A stretch of 64,000 nucleotides of DNA from the NCBI RefSeq assembly GCF_002420705.1, contig NZ_DIIM01000005.1, forward strand, positions 546,034 through 610,033, in the 5' to 3' direction. Positions 46,000 through 56,289 of the stretch are shown piece after piece. This DNA comes from Sphingobacterium sp. UBA5670. GTDB lineage: Bacteria; Bacteroidota; Bacteroidia; Sphingobacteriales; Sphingobacteriaceae. The first letter of the stretch is position 1. Every line of letters starts with the position of its first letter. The notes under the pieces were generated by a model that did no database searches, was not told the origin of the DNA, and was given only the letters and a program-made list of their open reading frames with translations. The translations under genes and the position numbers were made by a program.

Positions 46000-48900
46000 A
46001 TGAAAAATATCTTACGATATGGTACCGTCATAATGACCCAGTTGGCATTGACTCAGGTATTATATGCTCAAGAGCTGCTGAAGGGGAAAGTTGTTGACGA
46101 CAAAAGTCAGCCTATCAGCGGAGTGACTATCCATGTCAATGGCAAAGGTAGCGGAACAACGAATCAGAATGGCGAATTTGGTATTATTGCCAAATCCGGG
46201 GATAAAATTACCTTTACTTCGATAGAATATCTTGCTAAAAGCCTAAATGTCGTTAACCTCTCTTTTTTACAGGTGAACTTGGTACGAAAGCAAGAATCGC
46301 TCGATGAAGTTGTTGTCATTGGCTATGGTACGCAAAAACAAAAGAATCTGACTGCTCCGGTTTCTAAATTTAAAGCTGAAAATTTGGATGAACGACCGAT
46401 AGCTCGTGTTGACCAAGCTTTGATTGGACAAATTGCCGGGGTACGAGTCAAACAATCTACGGGTGTCCCAGGTAAAGGTCTAAGTGTACAAGTTCGTGGT
46501 TCGGGTTCCATCTCCGCAGGTACGGAGCCATTGTACGTGGTGGACGGCTTTCCTTTGCAAAATGCAAAGACAAATACATCTGGAGGTTATTCCTCCGGAA
46601 ATCCATTGGATAATATGAATCCAAATGATATAGAATCAGTGGAAGTATTGAAAGATGCAGCGGCCGCTGCAATCTACGGATCCCGTGCGGGTAATGGGGT
46701 TGTTTTGATTACAACCAAACGCGGACGTACCGGTGAAGCAAAGCTAAGTTTAAACTCTTATGTGGGCATTTCGTCCCCTTATCGTAAACTAGATATGCTT
46801 AACGGAGAAGAATGGATCGATCGTCAGATTGAAATGATCAATGCCCAATGGGTAGCGTCCGGGAAGGATAGGCTGGCAAGTCAAAGTAATGAAGAGCGTC
46901 GAAAGATATTGGGCCTTGCTGATGGGACATACAATACCTCTTATATGTACGATGATCGTTGGCTGGAGCCTGGACATCCAGGACTTTATATGATCGATTG
47001 GCAAGATGAGGCTTATCGTAAAGGAATCACACAAAATTATCAAGTCACGGGTTCTGGAGGGACAGAATATATAAATTATTATGTATCGGGGAATTACATG
47101 AACCAGCAGGGGATTGTGCATGGCCTGAATTATAAAAATTATACCGCACGGGCAAATGTAGAGTTGAAGGCCAATAAAAAGCTAAGTTTTGGTTTGAACT
47201 TAGCGCCTTCTTATTCCATTGGCAATGATCCCGGTGTTGAGGGGAAAGATAATATTATGCACCAGATTTACTCGATGTCGCCTGTGCAAGATAATCCTGC
47301 TGGGACGGTCAATGTACTTGAGAATGATAAGTATCCTTGGAGTACATCGACTAATGATCCGATTGCTAAATTGAGAAACTATTTGGGCGAAAATAAAATC
47401 TCGCGTTTGCTTGGAACTATCTATGGGCAATATCATATCCTGGATCATTTGACTTTTAAGACAACAGTCAATTTGGATCAAACCGATAGTCGGAGCAATA
47501 GATTTGAGCCCTATACGATCGCTGGATCCTTAGCAAATAGACTCACAAATCCAAATCAAGCGACGTATGGGTCCAACAGTGTATACCGTAGACAGACTTT
47601 TGTCAACGAAAATACATTAAACTACACGGTCACTATCGGGAAGCACGACCTTACAGCTTTGGTAGGGCAGGCGTATAATTTTGATAAATTGGAAACCTCA
47701 TCGATTACTTCTAAAGACGGCTATATTAACAGTTCCATTAAAACGTTAAATGGAGCAGTAGCTACAGTTGCATCAACAGGGGCAACACAGAGTATTCTGT
47801 TGTCCTATTTTGGTCGTGTTCAATATGCCTTTGACGGAAAGTATTTGTTTTCGGCAAGTCTTAGGCGAGACGGTTCTTCCCGTTTTGGAAACAATACGAA
47901 ATGGGGATTATTCCCTTCACTTTCATTTGGTTGGCGTGTGTCGGATGAAAATTTTATGAAATCGTTGAGCTTTATCAACGATTTAAAACTAAGGGGTAGT
48001 TTTGGTACAGCAGGTAACAATAATATTGGTGATTATAGCAGTATTTCGGTATTGGGAATTTATAACTATTCTGCAAATGGTAACTCTGCTTCTGGGCAAG
48101 CGCCCAAAAATATTATTAACCCCGACCTAAAATGGGAAAAGTCACGTACCTACGATGTTGGGTTGGATTTTGGATTGATCGGCTCACGGATCACCGGATC
48201 GTTTGATTGGTATACAAGAAAAAGCAGTGACCTTTTATTAAATGTTCCCTCCATGTATGTAACCGGATTTGGATCATATTTAGATAACGCTGGTGAGCTG
48301 AAAAGTAATGGTTGGGATTTGGAAGTTACCTCACATAATATCAAAAAATCGGATTTTACTTGGTCAACATCCTTCAATATTAGCCATAGTGCCAATAGAG
48401 TGACCAAATTGGAAGGTGATCAAAGAGAAATTTTGATCCCTTCGTCTTTTGATATACAACATAGTCTATTGCGTGTCGGTGAGCCCATGTATAGTATTTA
48501 TGTGGTTCAACAGAATGGCATATTAAGCCAGCAAGATATTGACAATGGAGCTGCATTATTTGGTAATGAGAAAGCTGGAGATCCACGTTATGTCGATGCC
48601 AATGGTGATGGTGTGATTGATGCCAATGACCGTGTTATTGTCGGGCACCCCAATCCGGACTATGTCTGGGGAATAACCAACAATTTTAAGTATAAAAACT
48701 TTGATTTGAGCTTTATGTTCCAAGGACAAAATGGTGGGCATATCTATTCTTTGTTAGGTCGGGCATTGGGGCGTACGGGACAAGGGGCCTCTGACAATGC
48801 GTTGGGTTTCTATCGGGATCGTTGGCGGTCAGCAGAAGATCCGGGCGATGGTCGTGTTGGAAAAGCCTATTCTACGTTCGGACGGATTAAAAATACTGAT

Positions 48901-49173
48901 TGGTTGTATTCATCAGACTATTGGAGATTGCGTAATATAACCTTAGGATATAATATTAAGGATATGAAGTTGGGCAGCCAATCCAAACTCAGCATGGTTC
49001 GCCTGTTTATGACGTTGGAAAATTTTTGGGGTAAAGACAAGTATGATGGTGGTGTCAATCCGGAATCGTCCAATACCAATTTGAGCGGAAGCGATACGTA
49101 TCCAGAAGCTGGAGATTATGGCGGTTTAGCAATTCCGAAAACGATCACCTTTGGTTTAAATGTAAATTTTTAA
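46000..49173 (+). CDS. SusC-like TonB-dependent outer-membrane transporter, pair 1
   Basis: Outer-membrane porin-type transporter of 1057 residues for oligosaccharide import. After the signal peptide (to LYAQE) comes a carboxypeptidase-regulatory-like domain (LLKGKVVDDKSQPISGVTIHV), then the DEVVVIGYGTQ motif typical of SusC, the plug (ALIGQIAGVRVKQSTG, EVLKDAAAAAIYGSRAGNGVV) and a long beta-barrel ending in an aromatic-type strand (LNVNF). The SusD partner starts 4 bp downstream. With the surface lipoprotein it should take up RG-derived oligosaccharides released by PL11 and surface glycosidases. A second complete pair follows at 50969. Confidence 0.97.
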   Translation: MKNILRYGTVIMTQLALTQVLYAQELLKGKVVDDKSQPISGVTIHVNGKGSGTTNQNGEFGIIAKSGDKITFTSIEYLAKSLNVVNLSFLQVNLVRKQESLDEVVVIGYGTQKQKNLTAPVSKFKAENLDERPIARVDQALIGQIAGVRVKQSTGVPGKGLSVQVRGSGSISAGTEPLYVVDGFPLQNAKTNTSGGYSSGNPLDNMNPNDIESVEVLKDAAAAAIYGSRAGNGVVLITTKRGRTGEAKLSLNSYVGISSPYRKLDMLNGEEWIDRQIEMINAQWVASGKDRLASQSNEERRKILGLADGTYNTSYMYDDRWLEPGHPGLYMIDWQDEAYRKGITQNYQVTGSGGTEYINYYVSGNYMNQQGIVHGLNYKNYTARANVELKANKKLSFGLNLAPSYSIGNDPGVEGKDNIMHQIYSMSPVQDNPAGTVNVLENDKYPWSTSTNDPIAKLRNYLGENKISRLLGTIYGQYHILDHLTFKTTVNLDQTDSRSNRFEPYTIAGSLANRLTNPNQATYGSNSVYRRQTFVNENTLNYTVTIGKHDLTALVGQAYNFDKLETSSITSKDGYINSSIKTLNGAVATVASTGATQSILLSYFGRVQYAFDGKYLFSASLRRDGSSRFGNNTKWGLFPSLSFGWRVSDENFMKSLSFINDLKLRGSFGTAGNNNIGDYSSISVLGIYNYSANGNSASGQAPKNIINPDLKWEKSRTYDVGLDFGLIGSRITGSFDWYTRKSSDLLLNVPSMYVTGFGSYLDNAGELKSNGWDLEVTSHNIKKSDFTWSTSFNISHSANRVTKLEGDQREILIPSSFDIQHSLLRVGEPMYSIYVVQQNGILSQQDIDNGAALFGNEKAGDPRYVDANGDGVIDANDRVIVGHPNPDYVWGITNNFKYKNFDLSFMFQGQNGGHIYSLLGRALGRTGQGASDNALGFYRDRWRSAEDPGDGRVGKAYSTFGRIKNTDWLYSSDYWRLRNITLGYNIKDMKLGSQSKLSMVRLFMTLENFWGKDKYDGGVNPESSNTNLSGSDTYPEAGDYGGLAIPKTITFGLNVNF

Positions 49174-49177
49174 AATC

Positions 49178-50683
49178 ATGAAAAAGCTAAATATATTTTT
49201 ATTGCTATTAGGATTGTTTGGTTCCTGTAAAATGGAATTGGATCAACAACCCATTTCAGAAGCAACTTCTGAAACTTTTTTTCAAACACCAAATGATTTT
49301 ATACAAGGCGTGAATGCCTTATACAATGGGATCCAAAAGTATCCAGATCGTTTGATGAACCTTTCAGAAACTCGCTCAGATAATTTATATGCGGTCTCGG
49401 ACGGTGGCGTACGTGATTGGGAAGGAATCAACAGTTTTCATAAGACGATTGCGAGTAATCCCTATGTGCAAGAAGCTTGGTACACAAATTACAACGCGAT
49501 TTTTCGGGTGAATAATTTTCTGGAGCAGTTGCAATCTAGGGGTACAACTGTGATTACAGATGAGGATTTACGGAATCGCATGGAGGGTGAAGCGAAGTTT
49601 TTGCGGGCTTTTTTATATTTTGATCTGCTACGTTACTTTGGGAAGGTGCCTTTGATTGATCATGTCGTGTCGGCACAAGAAGCCAAAACAATTCCACGTA
49701 GTAATGTCGAAGATATTTATGCCTTAATTGTCAGCGATCTCAATAGAGCAGTAGCAATTTTACCTACACCGGGAGGCTATGCCGAGGCTGACCAAGGGCA
49801 TGCGAATAAATATGCAGCAAAAATGTTGTTGGGATTGGTGTATATGACCAAATCCGGTCCTACGCTAGGTGTAGTAGGAGCTGGATTGAATAGTAATGAA
49901 TGGGGAAAGGCGCTCGAACAATTCAATGCAGTTATCGCGAGTAACGAATTTAGTTTGTTAGATAGGTATACTGATATATTCGATTATAATAATGAACATA
50001 ACAAGGAAGTTATATTTAACATTGAGTTTTCCAGTGGAGCGAATCCGATTGTTGGTTCGACATTTCCCTGGGTATTGGTTCCCGATAACTGGTTTAATTC
50101 GCTTGGTTTGGGTACGCAAGGTGGATTGACGATCCGACCAGTGTCAAGCGATTTTATGAACACTTATGTCGCCAATGATGTGCGGAGATCTTTTTGTGTC
50201 CAAGAGGGATTTGTCTACAATAAGGTGGCTGAAAATCGACCTTTCGTTAAAAAATTTGTCGATGTGACGAAAGTGCCTGCGAGCCGTACGGATTGGCCAA
50301 TAAATTACATTGTATTTCGCTATACGGATTTACTGTTGCTAAAAGCGGAATGTGTATTGAATGGTGCTTCTGGGAATCATCAAACCGATGTCGATGCGGT
50401 CGTCAATCAAATCCGAAAACGCGCTGGATTGACAACTGAGCTGACCAATGTCACTAAATCACAACTGATGGACGAACGGAGGAGGGAGTTTATTGGTGAA
50501 GGAACACGCTGGTTTGATTTGATAAGAGCTGGCACTGTGGAGTCCGTCATGAACGCTTGGATTGCAAAAGAAGATACGGGAAAACAAATGTCTGCTTTTC
50601 AAGTCAATTATGTGTTATACCCCGTGCCACAGTCAGAAATAGATAACAGTCCCGGATTGTATACACAGAATCCCGGATATTAA
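49178..50683 (+). CDS. SusD-like surface glycan-binding lipoprotein, pair 1
   Basis: Lipoprotein of 501 residues, RagB/SusD family, that forms the lid over SusC. Lipobox GSC ends the signal peptide (LFGSCKMELDQQP). Typical SusD blocks: AKFLRAFLYFDLLRYFGKVPLI in the TPR-like helical part and DERRREFIGEGTRWFDLIR followed by YPVPQSEIDNSPGLYTQNPGY at the end. Length is close to the usual 500-600. A terminator follows 16 bp after the stop, so this SusCD pair forms its own transcription unit. Confidence 0.96.
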   Translation: MKKLNIFLLLLGLFGSCKMELDQQPISEATSETFFQTPNDFIQGVNALYNGIQKYPDRLMNLSETRSDNLYAVSDGGVRDWEGINSFHKTIASNPYVQEAWYTNYNAIFRVNNFLEQLQSRGTTVITDEDLRNRMEGEAKFLRAFLYFDLLRYFGKVPLIDHVVSAQEAKTIPRSNVEDIYALIVSDLNRAVAILPTPGGYAEADQGHANKYAAKMLLGLVYMTKSGPTLGVVGAGLNSNEWGKALEQFNAVIASNEFSLLDRYTDIFDYNNEHNKEVIFNIEFSSGANPIVGSTFPWVLVPDNWFNSLGLGTQGGLTIRPVSSDFMNTYVANDVRRSFCVQEGFVYNKVAENRPFVKKFVDVTKVPASRTDWPINYIVFRYTDLLLLKAECVLNGASGNHQTDVDAVVNQIRKRAGLTTELTNVTKSQLMDERRREFIGEGTRWFDLIRAGTVESVMNAWIAKEDTGKQMSAFQVNYVLYPVPQSEIDNSPGLYTQNPGY

Positions 50684-50698
50684 TATGTTGATTAATTT

Positions 50699-50730
50699 AA
50701 TCGCCCTTAGCATTTAAGGGCGATTTTTTT
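50699..50730 (+). terminator. Rho-independent terminator after SusD 1
   Basis: An 11-bp stem (50699-50709 with 50715-50725), five-base loop and seven T. It separates the two SusCD pairs. Confidence 0.92.
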
Positions 50731-50751
50731 ATTTTTGGCGCCAGCTAATGA

Positions 50752-50796
50752 CAGGATTGAACAGGATGGTTATTACAAATCATCCTGTTATTTTTA
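50752..50796 (+). promoter_or_regulatory. SusC/SusD pair 2 promoter with tandem operator and inverted extra half-site
   Basis: Repeats CAGGATTGAA (50752) and CAGGATGGTT (50762), then 17 bp, then TATTTTTA (50789). The 17-bp spacer ends in CATCCTGT, which forms a perfect 9-bp inverted repeat (AACAGGATG at 50760 with CATCCTGTT at 50781). The leader to the SusC start would be about 165 nt. Confidence 0.7.
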
Positions 50797-50968
50797 GCCA
50801 ACATTATAAGCCTGAGGAGAATTCTGATTATCTTTTTTAAGCCAGTCATCGTATAAAGCAATAAGTAAAGATCATACAATATTTTCATTGTCTTGTATAA
50901 TGCAAAACGATTTTCACTACCGAAGATCAACAAGGGAAAGAATAAAATAATACCTAAATAATACTTTA

Positions 50969-53900
50969 ATGATAAACTATTTAACAATTAGGTTTGATCA
51001 TCATGTAAAGAAGTACACTTTTTTGCTGTTTATGGCGATGCTGTGTACGTTAAATTTATTTGCTCAAACAACGAGGACTGGAAAGGTAAACGATGAAAAA
51101 GGTTCACCTGTTCAAGGTGTGACGGTACAGGTAAAAGGAAAAGCCATGACGGTAAAGACCAATGCCGACGGTTCATTTACCATCAATGCGATGCCATCAG
51201 ATGTATTGGCCTTCAGAAGTGTAGGTTTTGAACCCCAAGAAATTTCTGTTGGAAGTCAAAATAACTTCAATGTGGTTCTCGCACAAAAAGTCGATGTCAT
51301 GGACGAAGTCGTGGTGGTTGGTTACGGCACCATGAAAAAGAAAGATGTAACGGGGTCGATAGCGAGTGTGGGAGAAAAGGAACTGAAAGCAATGCCCGTA
51401 AAAGATGCCTTGCAGGCAATGCAAGGTAAGGTTGCGGGGGTTGATATTACATCGAATCAGAGACCAGGAACTACAGGAAGTATAACTATAAGAGGGGTTC
51501 GATCAATCACTGCTGATCAAGGGCCACTTTATGTCGTTGATGGGATGGTATTGCAGGCAGGTGGCATTGATAATATCAATCCAAGCGATATAGAGACCAT
51601 CGATGTCTTAAAGGATGCTTCTGCAACAGCTGTGTATGGCTCACGTGGGGCGAACGGTGTTGTTTTGGTGACGACAAAGCAGGGTAAAAAAGGCCGCTTA
51701 ATGTTGAATTATGCAGGTACAGCGACATTTGAAAAGATGTATGATGTCACAGAGTACATGGATGCTGCGGAATGGTTGGAGTATGCGCGTTTAGCGAAAT
51801 TCGGAACAACGACACCAGATTATGAAAAGGATTTTGCCAAATGGGGTTCTGTAGCGGCCTCCTGGTCAAATATTGCCAAAGGTTGGACCAATAATAATAC
51901 AGTTTGGGATCCGAGCTTGGTCGGTAACTATGATTGGGCAGACCTCGGACGTAAAAACGCCTTATCAACTGAGCACACCTTAAGCGTTTCAGGCGGTGGA
52001 GAGAACTCGAAAGGCTATGGTTCATTTGGCTATTTGAAGCAAGATGCAACACAGCCGGGACAAAAATTTAATCGTTATACTTCGAAGGTAAGCTTTGAGG
52101 CGACTCCGACTAAGTGGTTTACCATGGGAGCGTCATTAAATACCTTTTTCTCCGATCAGGATTATGGGTATAACTTTTCGAAATCGGTCACTGGAGCGGG
52201 CGATTACTACAATGCTTTACGAGGAATGTTGCCTTGGACAGTACCTTATGATGATAATGGAAACTACCTGAGAAACCCTGCAGCCGGAGACATTAATATC
52301 ATCAATCCAATTAATGAACTGGAATATAATACCAATCAACGGCAGACTTTTGGTGCGAATGGCAGTTTCTTTAGCCAGGTAGATTTTGGACAGATCTATG
52401 CACCGTTGAAGGGTTTGAAATATCGGATGCAATTTGGTCCAGAATTTAGGTATTATCGTTTGGGTTTAGCGAATGCTGCAGAGGGTATCAACGGTGATGG
52501 AAATAATGCAGTCACTTATTCCACTAACCGCAATTTAGCTTGGACATTAGACAACTTGATTTATTATGACCGTGATTTTGGAGCGGATCACCATCTTGGT
52601 GTTACCTTGCTGCAAAGTTCCTCCAAGTATAACTCTGAATCAAGCAATATGAAGGCGACGGATGTGTATAGTGCTGGAGAATTATGGTATAATATTAATT
52701 CTGGAGGTTTTATCGGTAGTTGGGGAACGGGTTTATCCGAGCGGCAAATGGAGTCCTATATGGCTCGGGTGAATTACAGCTATAAGGATCGTTATATGTT
52801 AACAGCATTTGTGCGTTGGGATGGATCTTCGGTATTGGCACCAGGGCATCAATGGAGTTCATTTCCTTCTGTAGCCGCATCATGGCGTATTGATCAGGAA
52901 GATTTCATGAAAGAAGCCCGCTTTATCAACACCCTAAAATTACGTCTGGGAGCTGGTATTGTTGGTAATGCCGCAATTGGACCTTATCAGACGAAAGGAT
53001 TATTGACGCAAAATTTTTACAACTGGAGTGCGACGAATTCGACACCAGGATATGTAGCTTCAGACCCTTCTGCTGCTAACCCACAGAAAATGGCGAATCC
53101 TGAATTGGGATGGGAACGTACGACTCAGTATAACTTAGGAATAGACTATGGCTTTCTAAATAATCGGATCAGCGGTGCTTTAGATCTGTATAAAACGAAG
53201 ACAAATGATTTGTTGTTAGCGATGAGTCTAAACTCCGTTTTAGGGTATGGTGCTACAATGGCAAATGTTGGAAAGACTTCGGGTTGGGGTATTGATCTCC
53301 AGATCAATACTGTCAATGTGAAGAATGACAACTTCCAATGGAATACGACGTTGACCTGGTCCAAAGACAAGAATAAAATACTTGAATTGAACAATGGACG
53401 GAAAGAAGATCTAACCAATAACTGGATTGTAGGTCAGGAGATTCAAGTCCCTTATGATGTGGTTTATGATGGTATTTGGAAAACTTCGGAAGCGGAAGAA
53501 GCTGCAAAATACGGTGCTAAGCCTGGGCAAATTCGAGTGAAGGATATTAGTGGCCCCGATGGAGTGCCTGATGGTAAAGTAGATCGCAATTATGACCGAC
53601 AAGTTTTGGGATCTTATCGTCCAAAATGGTCTGGCGGAATTATGAATACATTCACCTATAAAAACTTTGATCTATCCTTCTTTATTTTCTCCCGTTGGGG
53701 ACAGACAATCAATGCTGGGGCTGCAACATTGGATGGTCGTTACATGCAACGCAAATTGGACTACTTTATTCCAGGAGTTCATGAAGATGCTGAGTATTAT
53801 CAGCCAGGCTCGAACGGCGAAGCGGCAGATCCTTGGAATTCTTCCATGAACTACCGTGATGGATCATTTATCAAGCTAAGGAATGTAAGTTTAGGTTATA

Positions 53901-54097
53901 ATTTCCCTAAAACAAAATTACAAAAACTTGGCATCAGTAATTTTAAGGTTTATGCACAGATCATGAACCCAGCGATGTTGTATTCAAAAGTGGATTTTCT
54001 GGATCCAGACTTAGCAAGTTATAATAATAACACGACACAAGCTGGTTCTTCGATTACGACAAGAGGGGCTGTGATCGGTGTGAACATAGGATTTTAA
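50969..54097 (+). CDS. SusC-like TonB-dependent outer-membrane transporter, pair 2
   Basis: Outer-membrane transporter of 1042 residues with a signal peptide ending at NLFAQTT. It has the carboxypeptidase-regulatory-like domain (TGKVNDEKGSPVQGVTVQVKG), DEVVVVGYGTMKKKDVTGSI, plug blocks (ALQAMQGKVAGVDITSNQ, DVLKDASATAVYGSRGANGVV) and a barrel ending GVNIGF. It differs clearly from pair 1 in plug and barrel, so it probably handles a different oligosaccharide size or branching. The start at 50969 gives a 15-residue polar stretch before the hydrophobic core; later ATG codons near 51032 would break the signal peptide. Confidence 0.96.
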   Translation: MINYLTIRFDHHVKKYTFLLFMAMLCTLNLFAQTTRTGKVNDEKGSPVQGVTVQVKGKAMTVKTNADGSFTINAMPSDVLAFRSVGFEPQEISVGSQNNFNVVLAQKVDVMDEVVVVGYGTMKKKDVTGSIASVGEKELKAMPVKDALQAMQGKVAGVDITSNQRPGTTGSITIRGVRSITADQGPLYVVDGMVLQAGGIDNINPSDIETIDVLKDASATAVYGSRGANGVVLVTTKQGKKGRLMLNYAGTATFEKMYDVTEYMDAAEWLEYARLAKFGTTTPDYEKDFAKWGSVAASWSNIAKGWTNNNTVWDPSLVGNYDWADLGRKNALSTEHTLSVSGGGENSKGYGSFGYLKQDATQPGQKFNRYTSKVSFEATPTKWFTMGASLNTFFSDQDYGYNFSKSVTGAGDYYNALRGMLPWTVPYDDNGNYLRNPAAGDINIINPINELEYNTNQRQTFGANGSFFSQVDFGQIYAPLKGLKYRMQFGPEFRYYRLGLANAAEGINGDGNNAVTYSTNRNLAWTLDNLIYYDRDFGADHHLGVTLLQSSSKYNSESSNMKATDVYSAGELWYNINSGGFIGSWGTGLSERQMESYMARVNYSYKDRYMLTAFVRWDGSSVLAPGHQWSSFPSVAASWRIDQEDFMKEARFINTLKLRLGAGIVGNAAIGPYQTKGLLTQNFYNWSATNSTPGYVASDPSAANPQKMANPELGWERTTQYNLGIDYGFLNNRISGALDLYKTKTNDLLLAMSLNSVLGYGATMANVGKTSGWGIDLQINTVNVKNDNFQWNTTLTWSKDKNKILELNNGRKEDLTNNWIVGQEIQVPYDVVYDGIWKTSEAEEAAKYGAKPGQIRVKDISGPDGVPDGKVDRNYDRQVLGSYRPKWSGGIMNTFTYKNFDLSFFIFSRWGQTINAGAATLDGRYMQRKLDYFIPGVHEDAEYYQPGSNGEAADPWNSSMNYRDGSFIKLRNVSLGYNFPKTKLQKLGISNFKVYAQIMNPAMLYSKVDFLDPDLASYNNNTTQAGSSITTRGAVIGVNIGF

Positions 54098-54128
54098 GCA
54101 GCAAAAAGGATTTAAAAAAGTGATTCTC

Positions 54129-56207
54129 ATGAAAAATTATAAAATATTAGTTGCTTCCATATTTGGTGCTGCTGGATTGTTGGTATTGAATGCCTGCAGC
54201 AAAGACTTTTTAAAAGAGGAACAGATCACCATACCGGATACAGACTATTTCAAAACACAGGCAGGGTTAGATGATTTGGCAACAGGGGTTTACTCCAAAT
54301 TGAAATTTAAATATAACTATACCTGGGGGATGGCCTTGTTCAATTTGGGTGTAGATGAGTTTACGGATGCAAATAATGCTTCCCCAAGTTTTAATAGTTA
54401 TAGTATGGATCTTAATCCTGCTGAATCAACTTATGGTGGTGGCAATATCCAGCCGGTGTTTGACAATATGTATAGCGGTATCGAATCGGCCAATACGCTG
54501 ATTCAAAATGTACCGCTGTATTATGATAAATCCAATGCCAATTATAATACACGTTTAGGCGAAGGATATTTTATGCGGGGATATTTTTACTTGCAGTTAA
54601 TTGTTCAGTTCGGTGGTGTACCCTTGAAACTGACACCAACCGAAAAAGTAGAATCTTATTTTACAAGAGCTTCGGAAGACGCTTGTTTTGCGCAGGCCAT
54701 TTCTGATCTGGAGCAGGCTTATGCCTTGCTGCCCGCTTCGGCGACAGAATTTGGACGGGTGACCAAATCAGCTGCGGCACATTACGTTGCTAAAGCCAGA
54801 CTGACTCGGGCGAGTGAGTTATATGCTTCTTGGAATTCAAAATATACTGCAGAAGACTTAGATGCTGTTATCAAATATGGAACGGAAGTCGTGGCGGCAC
54901 ACCCCTTGGTGGATGATTACGTAAAACTATGGGACTATCAAAAAGCCAATAGTGCCAATGAAAAAGTCTCTGAGGTTGTTCTTTCGGCACAGTTTTCGGA
55001 CGACCAGGCAACCTGGGGACGTTATGGAAATCAGATCCATCTTTACTACCCTGCTGTTTATCAAGATTTAGGTGGAACGAGTCGAGACATATCAGGCGAT
55101 CGTGAATTTTCCTATGCACGTACCACAAACTATACCTTAGATGTTTTTGATCGCGTCAATGATTCCCGTTTCTGGAAATCCTTTATTACGATGTATGGCG
55201 CGAATAATACCGCGAATGCCCCTGTATGGACTGCAGCTAATGCATCGCTTGGCCCTGAAGGAACTGTTGTTGGAGCGAAGCGATTCAAAGGTGGTGAGCT
55301 GGGTATTAAATATATTGTCAACAACGCTGGCGATACGCGCTACAAAGCAGTGGCTAGCGATGCAACAGGAGTTCTTAAAAATGGCGTCATGCAGAATACG
55401 CATACGTTTGTGCGTTACTTTCAAGGGGAACCACAAGCTTGGGTAGGTAAACATGGAAATAATGGTTATTTCGGTGTGCAATCACGTTATGTATCACTTT
55501 CGAAGTTCAGAGATGGTTATCGGGTCAGTATTGCATCTGCCAATGGTACCCGCGATGTTGTCATGGCGCGCTCGGCAGAAGATGTCTTAATGGTGGCTGA
55601 AGCTTATATCCGTAAGGGGGAAGGACAGTATGCTAACGCAATACAATGGATCAATAAATTGCGCAGCCGTGCGGGCTATAAAAATGGTGAAGACCGCGCG
55701 AAGAATGTTGACGGCGGACAAGCCTATAAGAATAATTCCTATGCTGTTGGGAAAGGAGGAGGCTTTTCGGCGGAAGGAGCCATCTATTGGGAAGGAAACT
55801 CATACTACGAATCTAATAATGATATTGCGAAAACTACGGCATCTTCCGAAACACAGATGCTGATCAATTCTGTCGCTGATATTTATAATTCAGCCGTTGA
55901 TGCTCCAATTTATGAGAAATTGGGAGCAACAAGTAATGCGCAGAAAATGATGGCTTTTCTGTTGAATGAACGCACACGTGAATTGTGCGGTGAACTCTAC
56001 CGCTGGGAAGATTTAGCCCGTACCAAAACATTAGAAGCGAGATGGAAAGCATTTAACGATGGTTATGTACGGGGGAATACCGTCTTTAATCCAAATACAC
56101 ATTACTATCGACCGATTCCGCAATCTTTCTTGGATGCAACCACCAGTGAAAGTGGCGCAGCATTGACGCCTGCAGAAAAGCAGGCTATGCAAAACCCGGG
56201 ATATTAA
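54129..56207 (+). CDS. SusD-like surface glycan-binding lipoprotein, pair 2
   Basis: RagB/SusD-family lipoprotein of 692 residues, larger than the usual 500-600. Lipobox LNAC ends the signal peptide. Helical part: EGYFMRGYFYLQLIVQFGGVPLKL. Late blocks include MVAEAYIRKGEGQYANAIQWINKLRSRAGY, LLNERTRELCGELYRWEDLAR and YRPIPQSFLD. The extra length comes from loops in the second half (about residues 390-580). I prefer ATG at 54129; a GTG at 54120 is in frame but would add only three residues. It pairs with the SusC gene 31 bp upstream. Confidence 0.95.
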   Translation: MKNYKILVASIFGAAGLLVLNACSKDFLKEEQITIPDTDYFKTQAGLDDLATGVYSKLKFKYNYTWGMALFNLGVDEFTDANNASPSFNSYSMDLNPAESTYGGGNIQPVFDNMYSGIESANTLIQNVPLYYDKSNANYNTRLGEGYFMRGYFYLQLIVQFGGVPLKLTPTEKVESYFTRASEDACFAQAISDLEQAYALLPASATEFGRVTKSAAAHYVAKARLTRASELYASWNSKYTAEDLDAVIKYGTEVVAAHPLVDDYVKLWDYQKANSANEKVSEVVLSAQFSDDQATWGRYGNQIHLYYPAVYQDLGGTSRDISGDREFSYARTTNYTLDVFDRVNDSRFWKSFITMYGANNTANAPVWTAANASLGPEGTVVGAKRFKGGELGIKYIVNNAGDTRYKAVASDATGVLKNGVMQNTHTFVRYFQGEPQAWVGKHGNNGYFGVQSRYVSLSKFRDGYRVSIASANGTRDVVMARSAEDVLMVAEAYIRKGEGQYANAIQWINKLRSRAGYKNGEDRAKNVDGGQAYKNNSYAVGKGGGFSAEGAIYWEGNSYYESNNDIAKTTASSETQMLINSVADIYNSAVDAPIYEKLGATSNAQKMMAFLLNERTRELCGELYRWEDLARTKTLEARWKAFNDGYVRGNTVFNPNTHYYRPIPQSFLDATTSESGAALTPAEKQAMQNPGY

Positions 56208-56234
56208 TTTTTGAGGGTAATAAACGTGAACCTG

Positions 56235-56270
56235 ACCTACCTGTTCTGAATTGAATGGGTAGGTTTTTTT
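56235..56270 (+). terminator. Rho-independent terminator after SusD 2
   Basis: A 7-bp stem (56235-56241 with 56258-56264), a 16-base loop and seven T. Confidence 0.8.
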
Positions 56271-56289
56271 GTAAAGATGATTTCGGTTG

